The position numbers and the translations under genes were made by a program. A model generated the notes under the pieces. It was not told where the DNA came from, did not search any database, and saw only the letters and a program-made list of their open reading frames with translations. Of a stretch of 64,000 nt of DNA, positions 10,546 to 22,439 are shown one piece after another; the first letter of the stretch is position 1, and the number at the start of each line of letters is the position of its first letter. The DNA is from Sambucus nigra (Eukaryota; Streptophyta; Magnoliopsida; Dipsacales; Adoxaceae): NCBI GenBank assembly GCA_949130495.1, contig OX422218.1, positions 39,239,651 to 39,303,650 on the forward strand, in the 5' to 3' direction.

Positions 10546-12195
10546 CTCTCACTAGTAATCCCGATCCTGATATTCCGTTTCTCCGGCGGCAGTAGTTACC
10601 ATTTATTGTTACCGTCTGCCGGTTGCAAAACATTGCCTATTCTTGTTACCCATTTCTCCATTCACAGGCCCGCTCCTTTCTGGACCACATGGTTAGTTTG
10701 ACTTTGGATGTTAGTAAATCATTTGGTACTGGAAATTTAACAATTCCTGATGTTCAACTCATCTCGAAAGCAAAAACGATGACCGCAACGAGTAAGGACC
10801 CAACGTGTGGACTTTACCTTGCACATGTCAAAGACAAATCTTCATTGATCCGCATCAAGAAAGAAAATGGGAAATTTGTTTAGAAATAGTGCACAAGCTT
10901 CTACTGTGTATTAAGTTTCTTGATCTTCGGTTCTCATTAGTTAATAAACTGCAGAGACGTCTCCCATTATTTGTCATTGTTACTCTTAATGCCATTCTTG
11001 TTTTAACTGCCAAAACAAATTATTTCAAAACCATTTTGATACCTAGTTAAGAGAACGTGTTTAAAAACAGATGGATCAAACTTTAATTTGTGATATCCGG
11101 CCCATTTGAGCTGAGTGATCTGACATAAAATTGGAACAAAGTGTTTGAATGATACTCTTGTCATTAAGAGTACACATTGTGTTTTTTTTTTATCCAGTAC
11201 GTGATTGCCTTAATCAAGATTTTTTAAGAAACTAATATGGGTATCCACTAAATATTTTTGTTTTCTCATTTAAAAAAAAATATTTACTTTTGGGAACTTG
11301 ACCTACATTGAATACATGATCTTGTACTATGTACGCATGTTCCACAAATTCAATAGACCTATAAATCCATCGACATCAAGCCCCTTTCTCCAAAAAAAAA
11401 GGGTTAGCGCCTCTGAATCCACTGTGATTAAGCTCATTTCTTCCCAAAAGGCTCTTTATAGGTGTCGGTCCAGCCAAAACCGATAATTAAGCCTCTGAAT
11501 CAATTTTGATCATGCTCATTACGGTCTAAGAGACATTATTATTTTTTTATGAAGCTGAGTATCGCATCCTTGCTTCTATCATCAATGGGTTTTGTTTATT
11601 CTCAATGTTTTTGGTTATAGTGGAGATCTTTTCACTTGGTCTGCTCGCACTCATAACCACACCTTAGTCAACTCAGTAATTTTTAGAATCTAGTGTTTGA
11701 AATTTTCAAGGTTTTTGGTGATAGTGGAGATCTTTTCACTTGGTTTGATTGCACTACGGAACCTTAGTCAACTCAGTAATTTTAGAATCTCCTATTTGGA
11801 AGACTCCAACTAGCTGATGTCCTTCATTTTAGCTCACTATGGTTCTAGAGACTTTATCAATGGTGTCACAAAGATTTTGGTTTCAAGCTTAACAAGGATT
11901 GTCATTTCAATCTCAACTTTTAATCAATTTTGATCAAGCTTGGTGTGTCCACTCCGCCAACACTGCACTTGAGGGGGAATGATAAGGATATTATATATCA
12001 TGCATAGCCCCACGTTGGAAACAATTAACAACAAATAGAAAAAGTCATCAGCATGTTATTCACATGTGCTATTAAAAAGGGGTTTACCTTGTTTTTCTCC
12101 TTTTTTGTAGGAACAACTCTTTATAACACCTATATTGTTTTAAGTTTGTAAACCGTAGGGCTTGTTTGCTGCTATATAAAGGCACCCTTATCTTC

Positions 12196-13184
12196 CCGGA
12201 CCCAAATATTGTTTTGACATCATCCTATTGTAGATTGAAAAAACTAAAAAAATTCTCTCATACAATCAGTTTTTAAGGGGAACATTGAAATTTAATTCTT
12301 TTAATGAATTCATTTTCGCATTGGTCCCATTTACACATATGCTAAAGCTTTATAACCTAATTCCTTGTTGTAATTATTAGATTCAAAATATTTTTCTTCA
12401 TTTCTCTATTAAAAAAATCGAGGACATATTCGACAACGTATTAAAGTGTAAACTTGTCATAACAATTTAAGAACTTTATAATATTGTGTTACGTTATATA
12501 AAAAACAAAACTGAACAAGAATTCAACCCAAAATTATACCCATGAGTCTTAAATAGATATATCTTACGGATTTGAGTATGTCCTAAATTTTTTGTTATAA
12601 ATAGTAGTGGAAGGCGATTTTGATTTGGCATGTGTGGAAGATTTAGGAGACAGTGAATGCCAATGTTGTGAAGCGTGTGAGTTTAATTGAAGAAACTAAA
12701 ACTTGGAAAATAGTGTTTGTGGTTTCGTCACGTGACATATAAAATTAGTATTCTGGAAATGGTGTTGGATTAGGTATTCAATTTATCAGGTGTATCATTG
12801 CAGTTTTGGTAGTCAAAAAATTTATGATAGGCATTCAAATGACCTGGTTCATCACACATACTCAAATCCATAAGATATATCTATTGAAGAATCGTGGGTA
12901 CTCAAACTTGTTCATATCTTGAGTTACAATAAGGAAAAATGAGAGTCTAACTCCCAAAATGAAATGATCTCTCAATTTGCGTGTCCCATGATCCGATAAT
13001 GTTTGATACTCTGTGCAACTCGATTAGGAATATAAAGTATTTAAAACTATTTTTTCACTCAATATTTAAAATGAAGACAATTCTTGTATTTATAGAAGGG
13101 AAAGTTTATAGGTACCGCCTTGTAGCCCGCCTGGCGATTGCATTTGGGCTTTATTTTTTTTAAGTTTTGCATTATTTTGTGGAT
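12196..13184. repeat. 1.2-kb AT-rich repeat unit C, 5' truncated
   Basis: Begins abruptly at cttcccggacccaaat where it cuts the 3' LTR of Copia element 1. The remainder follows the order of landmarks in units A and B. No gene. Confidence 0.65.
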
Positions 13185-14387
13185 ATAAAATAGTTTTTAA
13201 TACAAAGAAACTGTTTTTTGTATAAAAAAAACATTTTTTCATTAAAATTAAGAAAAAAATATTTTTTTCATAAATAATAAAAGCTATGTTTATTAATATA
13301 AAAAATCTATTAAACATTTTTTTTAACTAATGAAAAAATATTGTGATTAATTAGTGTCGCTGGAGCGGACCCACATTCCCTGACCCAAAGAATGTTTCGA
13401 CTTTATCTTGTTATAAATTGAAAAAAATAAAAAAAAAATCACTCATGCAATCTTTTTTTTAAGGGGAACATTGAAATTTAATTCTTTTAATTAATTCATT
13501 TTCTCATTGGCCCCATTTACACATATACTAAAGATTTATAACCTAATTCCTAGTTGTAATTATTAGATGCAAAATATTTTTTTTTTCATTTGACTAGTCA
13601 ACTAATTTAGGAGATAATCGACAACATATTAAAGTGTAAACTTATGAGAACATTTTAAGTACTTTATAATATCGCGTTACGTTATATAAAAAAAAACACT
13701 CAACAAGAATTCAACCCAAAATCATGCCCATGAGTCTTAAATAGATATAACTTACGAATTTGACTATGTCCTAAATTTCTTAGTTATAAATAGTAGTGGA
13801 TGACGATTTTGGCTTGGCTTGTGTGGGAGATATATGAAACAGTGAATGCTAATGTTGTGAAGCGTGTGAGTTTATTTGAAGAAAATAAAACCGGGAAAAT
13901 AGTGTTTGTGGTTTCGTCATGTGAGTTGTAAAATTAGTATTGTGGAAATGGTGTTGGATCCGGTATTCAATTTATCAGGTGTATCATTGGAGTTTTGGCA
14001 GTCAAAAATTCATGATAGGCATTCAAATGAGTTGGTTCATCACACGTACTCAAATCCGTAAGATATATCTATTGAAGACTCATGGCTACTCAAATCTGTT
14101 CATATCTTGAGTTACAAGAACAAACAATGAGAGTCTATCTCCCGAAATGAAACGATCTCTCAATATGCGTGTCCCTCGATCCGATTTTTTTTGATACTCT
14201 GTCCGACTCGATTATGAATATAAAGTATTTAAAACCACATTTTCACTCACTTTTTAAAATGAAGTCATTTCTTGTTTTTTCATAAGGGAATGTTTATATG
14301 TACCGCCCTATAGCGAGCTTGGCGACCTCATTTGGGCTTTTTTTTTATTTTATTTTTTTAAGTTTTGTATTATTTTGTGGATATAAA
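13185..14387. repeat. 1.2-kb AT-rich repeat unit D
   Basis: Full copy, most similar to unit B (shares tgcccatgagtcttaaat and tggcttggc variants). Ends at the LTR at 14,388. Confidence 0.65.
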
Positions 14388-14931
14388 TGTTAGTGATATT
14401 AGATATCATGCACAACCCCACATTGGAAACAATTAACAACAAATAGAAAAAGTCATCACGAGGTTATTCACTTGTGCTATTAAAAAGGACTTGCCCTGTT
14501 TATCTCCTTTTATGTAGGAACAACTCTTTATAACACGTATATTGTTTTAAGTTTGTAAACCGTAGGGCTTGTTTGCTGCTATATAAAGGCAACCTTAACT
14601 TCGATAAAATACTAAGAATAGTTACAGAAACAGAGTATTGAGTTATTAAATTCTACGTGGTATCATAGCGGTTAAGCTCTCACGAGTAATCCCGATCCTG
14701 ATATTTAGTTTCTCCAGCAGCGGTAGTTACCATTTATTGCTACCGCCTGCCGGTTGCAAAACTTTGCCTATTCTTGTTACCCACCTCTCTATTCTCAGCC
14801 CCGCTCCTTTCTGGACCACGTGGTTAGTTTGATTGTGGATGTTAGTAAATCATTTGGTACTGGAAATTTAATAGTTCCTGATGTTCAACGTATCTCGAAA
14901 GCAAAAACGACGACCGCAACGAGTATGGCCA
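14388..14931 (+). mobile_element. Copia-type element 2: 5' LTR and start of internal region
   Basis: The LTR spans 14,388-14,657, begins tgttagtgatatta and ends ttctacg (final CA decayed to CG). It is followed by a primer-binding site at 14,658 (tggtatcatagcgg) and an internal start matching element 1 (gagtaatcccgatcctgatat). The internal region is cut at about 14,931, where an unrelated repeat begins. The frame from 14,754 has the same start as that of element 1 but no recognisable gag domain. Confidence 0.7.
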
Positions 14932-15897
14932 ATCACATCTCCAATACATCGGAAGTAATGTGGGTCCACATCAGCAGCATTGACCAATCACATCTCCAAA
15001 ACATCGGAAGTTTGATGTCTAAAAATCAAACATTTATTCCTTATATAGGATTGAAAAGTTTTCACACAATTTCACCATCCCATGGGAAATTGTTAGTTTT
15101 TTGAACTTGTTTTTCTTAACCTATTTTTTGTAGAAAACAATTTTTTGTTAAAAATGTTTTATATATGTCAGAGCTATTTTTTATTGATAAAAATTGTTTT
15201 TTGTTAAATAGTTTTTTATTCGTTGAAATTGTTTCCCTTTTGGTCCAAAACTGTGTTAATAGTATACTAAAATTGTATTCTCTTAATTGTTTTTCTCTAC
15301 AAACTATTCTTTGGGAAAAACAGTTTTGCATTAATAAACTCACATGTTTTTTTGCCAAAAATGCCTTTTATTGTTAAAAAGTTTACTTGTTAAAATGAAG
15401 TTTTAGTTTTGTCAAAACTATTTAAAAAACAAAATTATTGTTAAGAACTATTATTTCAAGAACTGTTTTATTCATTGTAAGTTTTTTTTAAAGAATTGTT
15501 TTTTAGAATCTTTTTTCCGAATATATATTTTAGGGTTAAAAATATTTTTTTTATTAGAAATTATTTTTAATATATCCGTTTGTTTTCATTTGTCACTTTT
15601 GCTATTATTAGAACTTTTTCCTCACAAATATTTTCTATAACAAAATATGTCAATTTAAAAAAAAATAATACGGAAATAATTTTTTGATAAAAACTTAAGT
15701 CGTTTTTAACTACTTATAATATTTCTTAATTATTAATAATAAAAAATACCACTTTTACCCCTAAATTCCATTTAAGTTAACGGTGAAAATGGATGGGAGT
15801 GCCAAGCAGACACCATATATATACTTTAGGGACTTAATTGAAAAAAAAATTATCGGCTTAATAAAAAGAATTCATATACTTTAAGGGTCATATAGGC

Positions 15898-15993
<96 letters not shown>

Positions 15994-16585
15994 GGAAAAA
16001 AAATATATTGATACATGTAATGTCATGATATCCGCAAAGAAATTTGTTGTCTCCCAATGTTTGACCACCAAAATTGAACAATTGTTAATTAAACACATTT
16101 AACAAATAGTTTGTTGTAAATTGTTATTTCATGGTTCTATATACAATTACCCTGTCATCTTTTTATTTACATCTCCCAAGGATTAAACTTAATCATTTTT
16201 TGTCCAATAAATAACTTAAGTTGGGGGGATAGAAATGGTTGAGATCCTCCACTGATAAACGCAATACACTTATAGTAGTCGATCCTTAAATGGATTTATT
16301 ATTGGATTTTAAAGTTCACATTTTTCCAGAAACCATCTCACCGTCATAGTCTTCTCTCTCGCCGAATATATATTATTTATATAACAAGAGATTATATATA
16401 TTATTCATATGATAGTATATGAAAAAGAAAAATAAATCCGAAGTGTTCAAGGCTTCAGAGAGTTTATTAAAAAAATGACAGGTTATTTGTAAAAGATAGT
16501 GTATAATACAAAGGAATATTTTATCATCATTAACTAAATGCTAAATGCATTTAATTTACAATTGTAAAAATCCGGTGGATAGACA
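14932..16585. mobile_element. Repeat element epsilon, left copy, with (AC)27(AT)18
   Basis: 14,932-16,500 is matched inverted by 35,096-36,990. Landmarks: ccaatcacatctccaa twice near 14,938 and 14,984, a long A/T-run-rich middle, ccatatatatactttaggga near 15,812, then (AC)27 at 15,901-15,954 and (AT)n to 15,991. Beyond these are aatggaaaaaaaa and gttaattaaa, words also found at 17,350, 19,580, 30,120 (inverted) and 35,600 (inverted). No transposase; ORFs of alternating Cys-Val and Tyr-Ile come only from the microsatellite. The class is unknown. Confidence 0.55.
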
Positions 16586-16666
16586 TTGAGAGACCTCACA
16601 TTTCATAATAGATGCCATGGCCATACAAGTTGCAATATACAATATGTGTTCAATCTCTCTCTCTCG

Positions 16667-16724
<58 letters not shown>

Positions 16725-17112
16725 GCATACAGACAGACAGTATCCTGTGCACACTAAATTTGCATATCATTTTTTTTAAATAGTAAAAAAATATATTTTT
16801 GAGGTGATTCTTTTTTTTGTGATATTTAAACATTTCAAGCGACTCACATAAAAAAATCATCTCAGTGAAATGTTTTTTGCTATTTAAAAAAAAAAAGGGT
16901 CAAACTTTCATTGTTTTTAAGCCCTTTAAAAGGTGCGAAAATTTGACAATTTTTTAAAAATAGCAAAAACCTATTTTTTTAACTGATTTTTTTATATTGG
17001 TCCGTTGAAATGTTTAAATATCACATAAAAAATAAACTCAAAACTATTTTGTTTAGTACTTAAAAAAAAAATTGGTGTCCGCCAGCACATGTATAAACTT
17101 AGTGTGCACATG

Positions 17113-17180
<68 letters not shown>

Positions 17181-17308
17181 GCACCTACCTAATTGAGGCA
17201 AGCTCATGTGCACACTATGTTTGTACATGTATATTTCCTAACATACATACATACAAACATACTTACAAGCATAGTGTTCACAGGAGCTTCCCTTAATTAT
17301 GTAGGTGT

Positions 17309-17351
<43 letters not shown>

Positions 17352-17639
17352 GGAAAAAAAACTACATACTGATACACGTAAAGTCATGATATCCGCCAAG
17401 AAATTTTCTTTCTCCCAATGTTTATCCACCTGAATTGAACAATTGTTAATTAAATACATTTATCATTTAGTCTGTTCCAAATGGATATTTCATGGTTTTA
17501 CGTACAATTACTATGTTCCAAACTTTCATTATTTACGTACAATTACTACGTACAATTCCAAATGGATATTTCATGGTTTTACGTATATTTCATGATATTT
17601 ACGTACAATTACGGATATTTCATGATTTTAAGTACAATT
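16586..17639. repeat. Microsatellite-rich repeat block
   Basis: Contains (AT)n at 16,671-16,723, (CT)17 plus (AT)n at 17,115-17,179 and (AT)n at 17,311-17,349. These are separated by sequence matched inverted at 30,125-30,890. Two segments (gtgtgcacatgagctc and its inverted form) give local hairpin potential near 17,100-17,225. 17,345-17,515 is repeated at 19,575-19,745, flanking the LINE alpha' insertion. No gene. Confidence 0.65.
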
Positions 17640-18925
17640 TCTTGAAGACAATAGTGATGCTGGCGATAATACATCCAACATTGCTACAGGTCCAATCCGT
17701 AACAAAGAAAAAGTTGTTGAATTATGTGGTAAGGAAGATATGGAACAAGTACCATATCAGGACGATTATTTCGACAGCAAGAAAAATAACACACGTCGGG
17801 ACTAGCTTAATAGTTTTATAGTTGAAGCCGAAAAATCCAAAGAGGTGGCCGGAGTTCTTACTCAAAACGCTATTGGCAATATCCCTGATTTTTTGGAAGA
17901 AGAGTCCGGCTTTTCTGTTCCTATTCAAAATGTTATTCACTCCTTTTGAAAAATGATTACATCGGCTATAAATATGGAATCTATACAGAATTTGTTAGCT
18001 GTAGAATCAGCGCATGATAAGATTCCCCATGTTATTCCCCAAGGGGGTAAAAGTGATTGCTCTGTAGATTTGGCCAAAAAGAGTGGGTCTCCAACAAACT
18101 TGAATCGGCCATGTTTGTTGACCCAAAAAATTAACGTAAGGACGAAAAATGAAAAGGATAATTCAAAGTATGGTTATTCCAATTCCTCTTTTGAGCCAAA
18201 AAATAAAGATAATCTTCGAATATACCCTCGAACAGTCAACTAAACGATGGGAAATAGTATCATTTACAAAAAATGGAAGAAAGCAATCATGTTGTGTCAA
18301 CCAATGTTGTAGAGATGTTAATTAAAGAACCATATGTAGTCAACATCTCAAGTCAGCCTTCTGAAACTGCTACCATATCTCATCTTCACCGATCTTCTGT
18401 TGGCAATCCAAACAGGAAAAAAAACTATATTCAACAGTTAATCCAATGTGATTCAGTCATATTAATAGGAGATAAACTTGTTTTGTACAATGATTTATTT
18501 GAGACTTTATCATCTAATGAAGAGTCCATAAGTGATGAAGATATGAATCCTTTAGAGAATATTAAAACAAGTGACGAGTTGTCTGAAGTTAAGCCAATTA
18601 GTGTTCAAATTCACGATGAACGCGGCATTGATTTATTCGTGGATTTCCCCAAACAAGAAGCATCTGTAGTGTATTCCTAACCCATCTCGAATGATGTAAA
18701 TTCTACTGTGAAAAATGACAATCCGAAAGTCGTCAGCACGCGAACGCACTCAAGAAATCATAGGACATAAATGCTTTGTCTACTGAATGGTTCGAGTTTG
18801 TAAATTTTCGTAGTGTGCAAGCTCTTTTTTCATTCTTCTTTATTCCTTAGAGCTTGTAAGAGACACTTAGGATAGGCTTTTTCTCCTAATTGTTTAGAAA
18901 TAAATTTATTCTTGTTGAAAAAAAT
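17640..18925 (+). pseudogene. LINE alpha' ORF1 C-terminal remnant with 3' end
   Basis: Three successive frames read as a low-complexity, acidic ORF1 C-terminus: 17,640-17,940 (VPYQDDYFDSKKN, then NIPDFLEEESGFSVPIQN), 17,953-18,243, and 18,273-18,680. The last frame contains SISDEDMNPLENI and GIDLFVDFPK, clearly related to SISEDEMPALEDI and GLNLLVELPK in LINE alpha (701-1,051). The tail gagcttgtaagagacactt near 18,850 parallels the alpha 3' end, and an A-rich end follows at about 18,915-18,925. Stops and shifts between the frames show it is dead. The DUF4283 and zinc-knuckle regions are missing, and no ORF2 precedes the 3' end. It is a diverged relative, not a copy, of LINE alpha. Confidence 0.6.
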
Positions 18926-19560
18926 AAGTTTCTTGACAAGTAATTATTTTTACTTTAGCACCCTACTGAAAACGACCTTGCCTAAAGCATATTTTACTAA
19001 TTTTACTCAACCTGTATCATTCTTACTTGAGTGGTGTACTTTACATTTTGAAACATATAGATTTTAGTTTCATCTAGGTAGAAGTGTTATATTTTATGTT
19101 TTTCTTCTTATTGTGGTCAACACAATATGGTCGCAGAAGGCAGGAACCCGCATTGAGGTATTGTGGTGGAACATCGGAGTTGGGGAATTGGTAAAATTAG
19201 TGAATACAGTTTATACTAGAGTTTGTGCAAACATACATTCTGGCCTTCGATAGGGATTCCTTTGTTACACATCTCTTTATCTACCGTCATTTATACACGA
19301 ATGCCCTCGCTAAGACCAAATTAGAATACCACATTTAGACCGTAACATTAGCTATTCAATTTAAATAAAATAACATATTAATATTGTTGTTTAAACCAGT
19401 GCGACTCTTTTCAAGATAGCATTGCCAGTTTTTATAAAATGACATTGTAAATATTTTGTCAAAAGACCACTTTGTAATTATAAGGCGTATGCTTTTGCCT
19501 TGTAATAAAATCGCAAAATCTTGAGTTCACTTTCCAATTACCCTAAGTGTCTCTTTGATT
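18926..19560. repeat. Dispersed repeat delta, copy 1
   Basis: Same sequence as 23,440-24,060 and, inverted, 25,010-25,530 and 63,215-63,830. Landmarks are caccctactgaaaacgacct, gtcaacacaatatggtcgca and caaaagaccactttgtaatt. In three of the copies a 76-80-residue frame stays open, but in this one it is interrupted. No known domain. Confidence 0.65.
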
Positions 19561-20195
19561 GGTGTCAGATATATATATAATGGAAAAAAACTACATACTG
19601 ATACACGTAAAGTCATGATATCCTCCAAGAAATTTTCTTTCTCCCAATGTTTATCCACCTGAATTGAACAATTGTTAATTAAATACATTTAACATTTAGT
19701 TTGTTCCAAATGGATATTTCATGGTTTTACGTACAATTACTGTGTCATCTTTTTATTTATGTCTCCTAAGGATTAAACTTGTTCATCTTTTGTTATGTAG
19801 ATAACTTAAGTTGGTGGATAGATGTGTTTGAGGAAGTGAGGTGTTCTATGTTGGGATCATCCACTCATAAATCCATTACACTTATGGTAGTCAATCATTA
19901 AATGGATTTGATCGGTTTCTCCCAAAATCAATTTAGAAACGATTTAGGCAATCGGTTTTTGTTTCTTACAGATTTAGAAATACAAATTGAGGTATTCGAT
20001 TTTGAAAAGCATTGTTGGTCTCTATAGGTAATATACTTGTGTGTTTTTATTTGTATTTATTTAATTATTGATTATTAAATTTTTAAGGTTTTCTGAACTT
20101 TATGTTCGTCCAGGGGTTACAAATATCGATTCCAATATCATCAATTTTGTTGAGGTTTGCGAGTCTCTTCAAAGCTTATAATTGATTTTCAATTT
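19561..20195. repeat. Dispersed repeat, no gene
   Basis: Repeated inverted at about 29,490-30,130 and, in part, at 34,260-34,580 (same orientation as the right copy). Landmarks are gtttaatcaattt-like words, aaaccgattgcccaaatc in the inverted copies, and caggggttacaaat. No coding signal. Confidence 0.6.
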
Positions 20196-20396
20196 GAAAC
20201 TCAAACAGTAAAAAAATAATATGGGTATCCACTAAATACTTTTGTTTTCTCATTTTCAAAAAAAAAAAACTTTATTTTTGGGAACTTGACCTACATTGAA
20301 TACATGATCTTGTACTATGTACGCATGTTCCACAAATTCAGTAGGCCTCTAAATCGCATCGAGATCAAGCCCCTTTCTCCAAAAAAAAAGGGTTAG

Positions 20397-21803
20397 TGAT
20401 TAGGCGTGAAAAGTAGCGTCGCGTCAGAACACTAATCGTTGAATTTGTTTCACCGCGTTAATACAAAAACCTAAATTACGACTACACTCAACTAGTGAGT
20501 ACAGCGGTAAGTCGGGTATCAATCCACAGAGAATGTTTGATAGATCGTAATAGATTATTAAATTCAGGAATAAAAGTGTAAAAAGGTGATTGTTGGTCGT
20601 AAATAAAAGAAAAGATAAGTTAAGTCTAAATAGAGTAAATACGAGGATCGGGATATCATCCAGCCATACGGATCGAAACAACTACTAATCAAGATTCCAT
20701 CTTGAAAGCAATTTAATCGAGCATTATCAATTAAACATAAACTTGACACAATAAGGAATTTAAGCAAATGTTGCGAGAATAAATACTTAACCAAAAATTA
20801 GTCGCACGCGTATTAAACTCGGATTATTTCTATAAACACTAACGATGCATGACATATAAAGTTAAACGCATAATAATCCGACTGTAATTCGCGCGGGTTC
20901 AATTAAATGCAAGTTTGCACAAAACATAATTTTCGGAGCTCGGGGCCCGAAAATGGCGGAAATGAAATCCTGACCCTATTTATCTAAGGGTGCATGGTGA
21001 AGTACACTAATTAAACTAGGACAGTAAGAATTACAGCATGTATACTAGTTAGAAAGCATGGAAACTAAATTACAAAGAAAAGAAAGAATGAAGAACAAAG
21101 CTATATTAAAGGAGATGGCAATGAATAGTATAATCTTACAAAACCCATGGGTTGTCAATCGAAGAAGAAGAGAAAATGAACTCTCCAAACCAAACCCTAA
21201 CCTAAAATGTATCCTAAAACTATCTACATCAGAATATGAGAGTCTCTCTCTTATTACAACAAAAATTGCCTTAAGTAGTAAGTTGGAATAAAAGAAAAGA
21301 AGAAAGAAAATGAAGAGAAAATATCTGCAGAAAAATATGGGATCGATCGATCGAACCCTGTGGTCGATCGATCGACCTCCAGGCTCAATCGATCGATCAA
21401 GCAAGGAAGACAACAGTTTCCCCTGTTTTGGCATGCTTTCCATCTCCGCTCAAATTGTCGTAACTTCGTCATACGGACTCAGAATCACGCACCGTTCGCG
21501 GTCACGCGAAGCTAGCGAGGAGAGATACAACTTTTGTGGTCATGTCGGGCCGGGTGTCCAAGCTGTAAAATGACCGGATTGCCCTTGAACGTGTGATTGT
21601 GTACGAAAATTCCGCGGAATGCATCCAAACTCCATTCTTAGTACCTAAATACCAACAAAAGCCCAATTATACCTCATATAGCCTGTTATCAATATAAACC
21701 GAGGTTTTCTGGTTAACGGGCTTAAATATAGAGATTAAGGCACCCAAGGGAGTTAACATGCGTAGGTTCGACGGATGAAATACGCGATATATGCGTATTA
21801 TCA
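20397..21803 (-). mobile_element. Solo LTR 1 (about 1.41 kb), left copy
   Basis: Inserted inside the internal region of a Copia copy. The uninterrupted reference is aagggttagcgcctctgaat at about 11,398. Here the left flank ends gttag (20,392-20,396), the element runs tgattaggcg...gtattatca, and the right flank starts gttaa (21,804-21,808). That is a 5-bp target duplication with one mutation, and the element has TG...CA ends. In sense orientation (minus strand here) it carries ttctctgtggattcgatacc near its 3' end, a word seen in many plant Ty3/Gypsy LTRs. No internal region remains, as expected after LTR-LTR recombination. Contains an atcgatcgatcg-type repeat at about 21,342-21,397. Confidence 0.8.
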
Positions 21804-22284
21804 GTTAACGCCTCTGAATCCATTGTGATTAAGCTCATTTTTCCCAAAAGGCTCTTTATAGGTGTCGGTCCAGCCAAAACCGATAATTGAGCCTCTGAAT
21901 CAATTTTGATCAACCTCATCACGGTCTAAGAGACATTATTAATTTTTTTATGAAGTTGAGTATCGTACCCTTGCGTCTATCATAGTGGAAATCAATGGGT
22001 TTTGTTTATTCTCAAGGTTTTGGTGATAGTGGAGATCTTTTCACTTGGTTTGATCACACTGCGAAACCTAAGTCAACTCAGTAATTTTAAAATCTCCTAT
22101 TTGGAAGACTCCAACTAGCTGTTGTCCTTCATTTTAGCTCACTATGGTTCTGGAGACTTTATCAAGGTTCTCACAAAGATTTTGGTTTCAAGCTTAACAA
22201 GGATTGTCATTTCAAGCTCAACTTTTAATCAATTTTGATCAAGCTTGGTGTGTCCATTCCTCCCACACTACGCTTGATGGTGAA

Positions 22285-22439
22285 TGTTAAGGATATTATA
22301 TATCATGCACAGCCCCACGTTGGCAACAATTATTAGCAAATAGAAAAAGTCATCAGGAGGTTATTCACACGTGTTATTAAAAGGGGTTTACCTTGTTTTT
22401 CTCCGTTTTTGTAGGCACAACTCTTTATTACACCTATGT
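22285..22439 (+). mobile_element. Truncated Copia-type 3' LTR
   Basis: Begins tgttaaggatattatatatc after a decayed polypurine tract (cttgatggtgaa) and stops at cacctatgtaag, about 155 bp into the ~270-bp LTR. Its inverted partner is 26,130-26,284. It is the 3' end of the Copia copy interrupted by solo LTR 1. Confidence 0.65.

Larger units (their letters stand above)
10257..12195 (+). mobile_element. Short Copia-type LTR element 1 (non-autonomous)
   Basis: The 5' LTR spans about 10,257-10,526 and ends in ttctaca. A primer-binding site and ~1.45 kb of internal sequence follow. The polypurine tract gagggggaa (11,971-11,979) precedes a 3' LTR that starts tgataaggatattat at 11,980 and is truncated at about 12,195. 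The internal part has only short broken frames, with no protease, integrase or reverse transcriptase, so it could only move with borrowed proteins. Its second half (from about 11,225) is also found at 20,196-22,284 and inverted at about 26,285-29,480. The LTR start has lost its TG; the copy at 14,388 keeps it. Confidence 0.72.

Noticed and set aside
21045..21443. Basic and hydrophobic ORFs on both strands (21,045-21,443 minus; 21,058-21,291 and 21,310-21,573 plus)
   Set aside because: All inside solo LTR 1; mirrored in the other arm and interrupted differently there.
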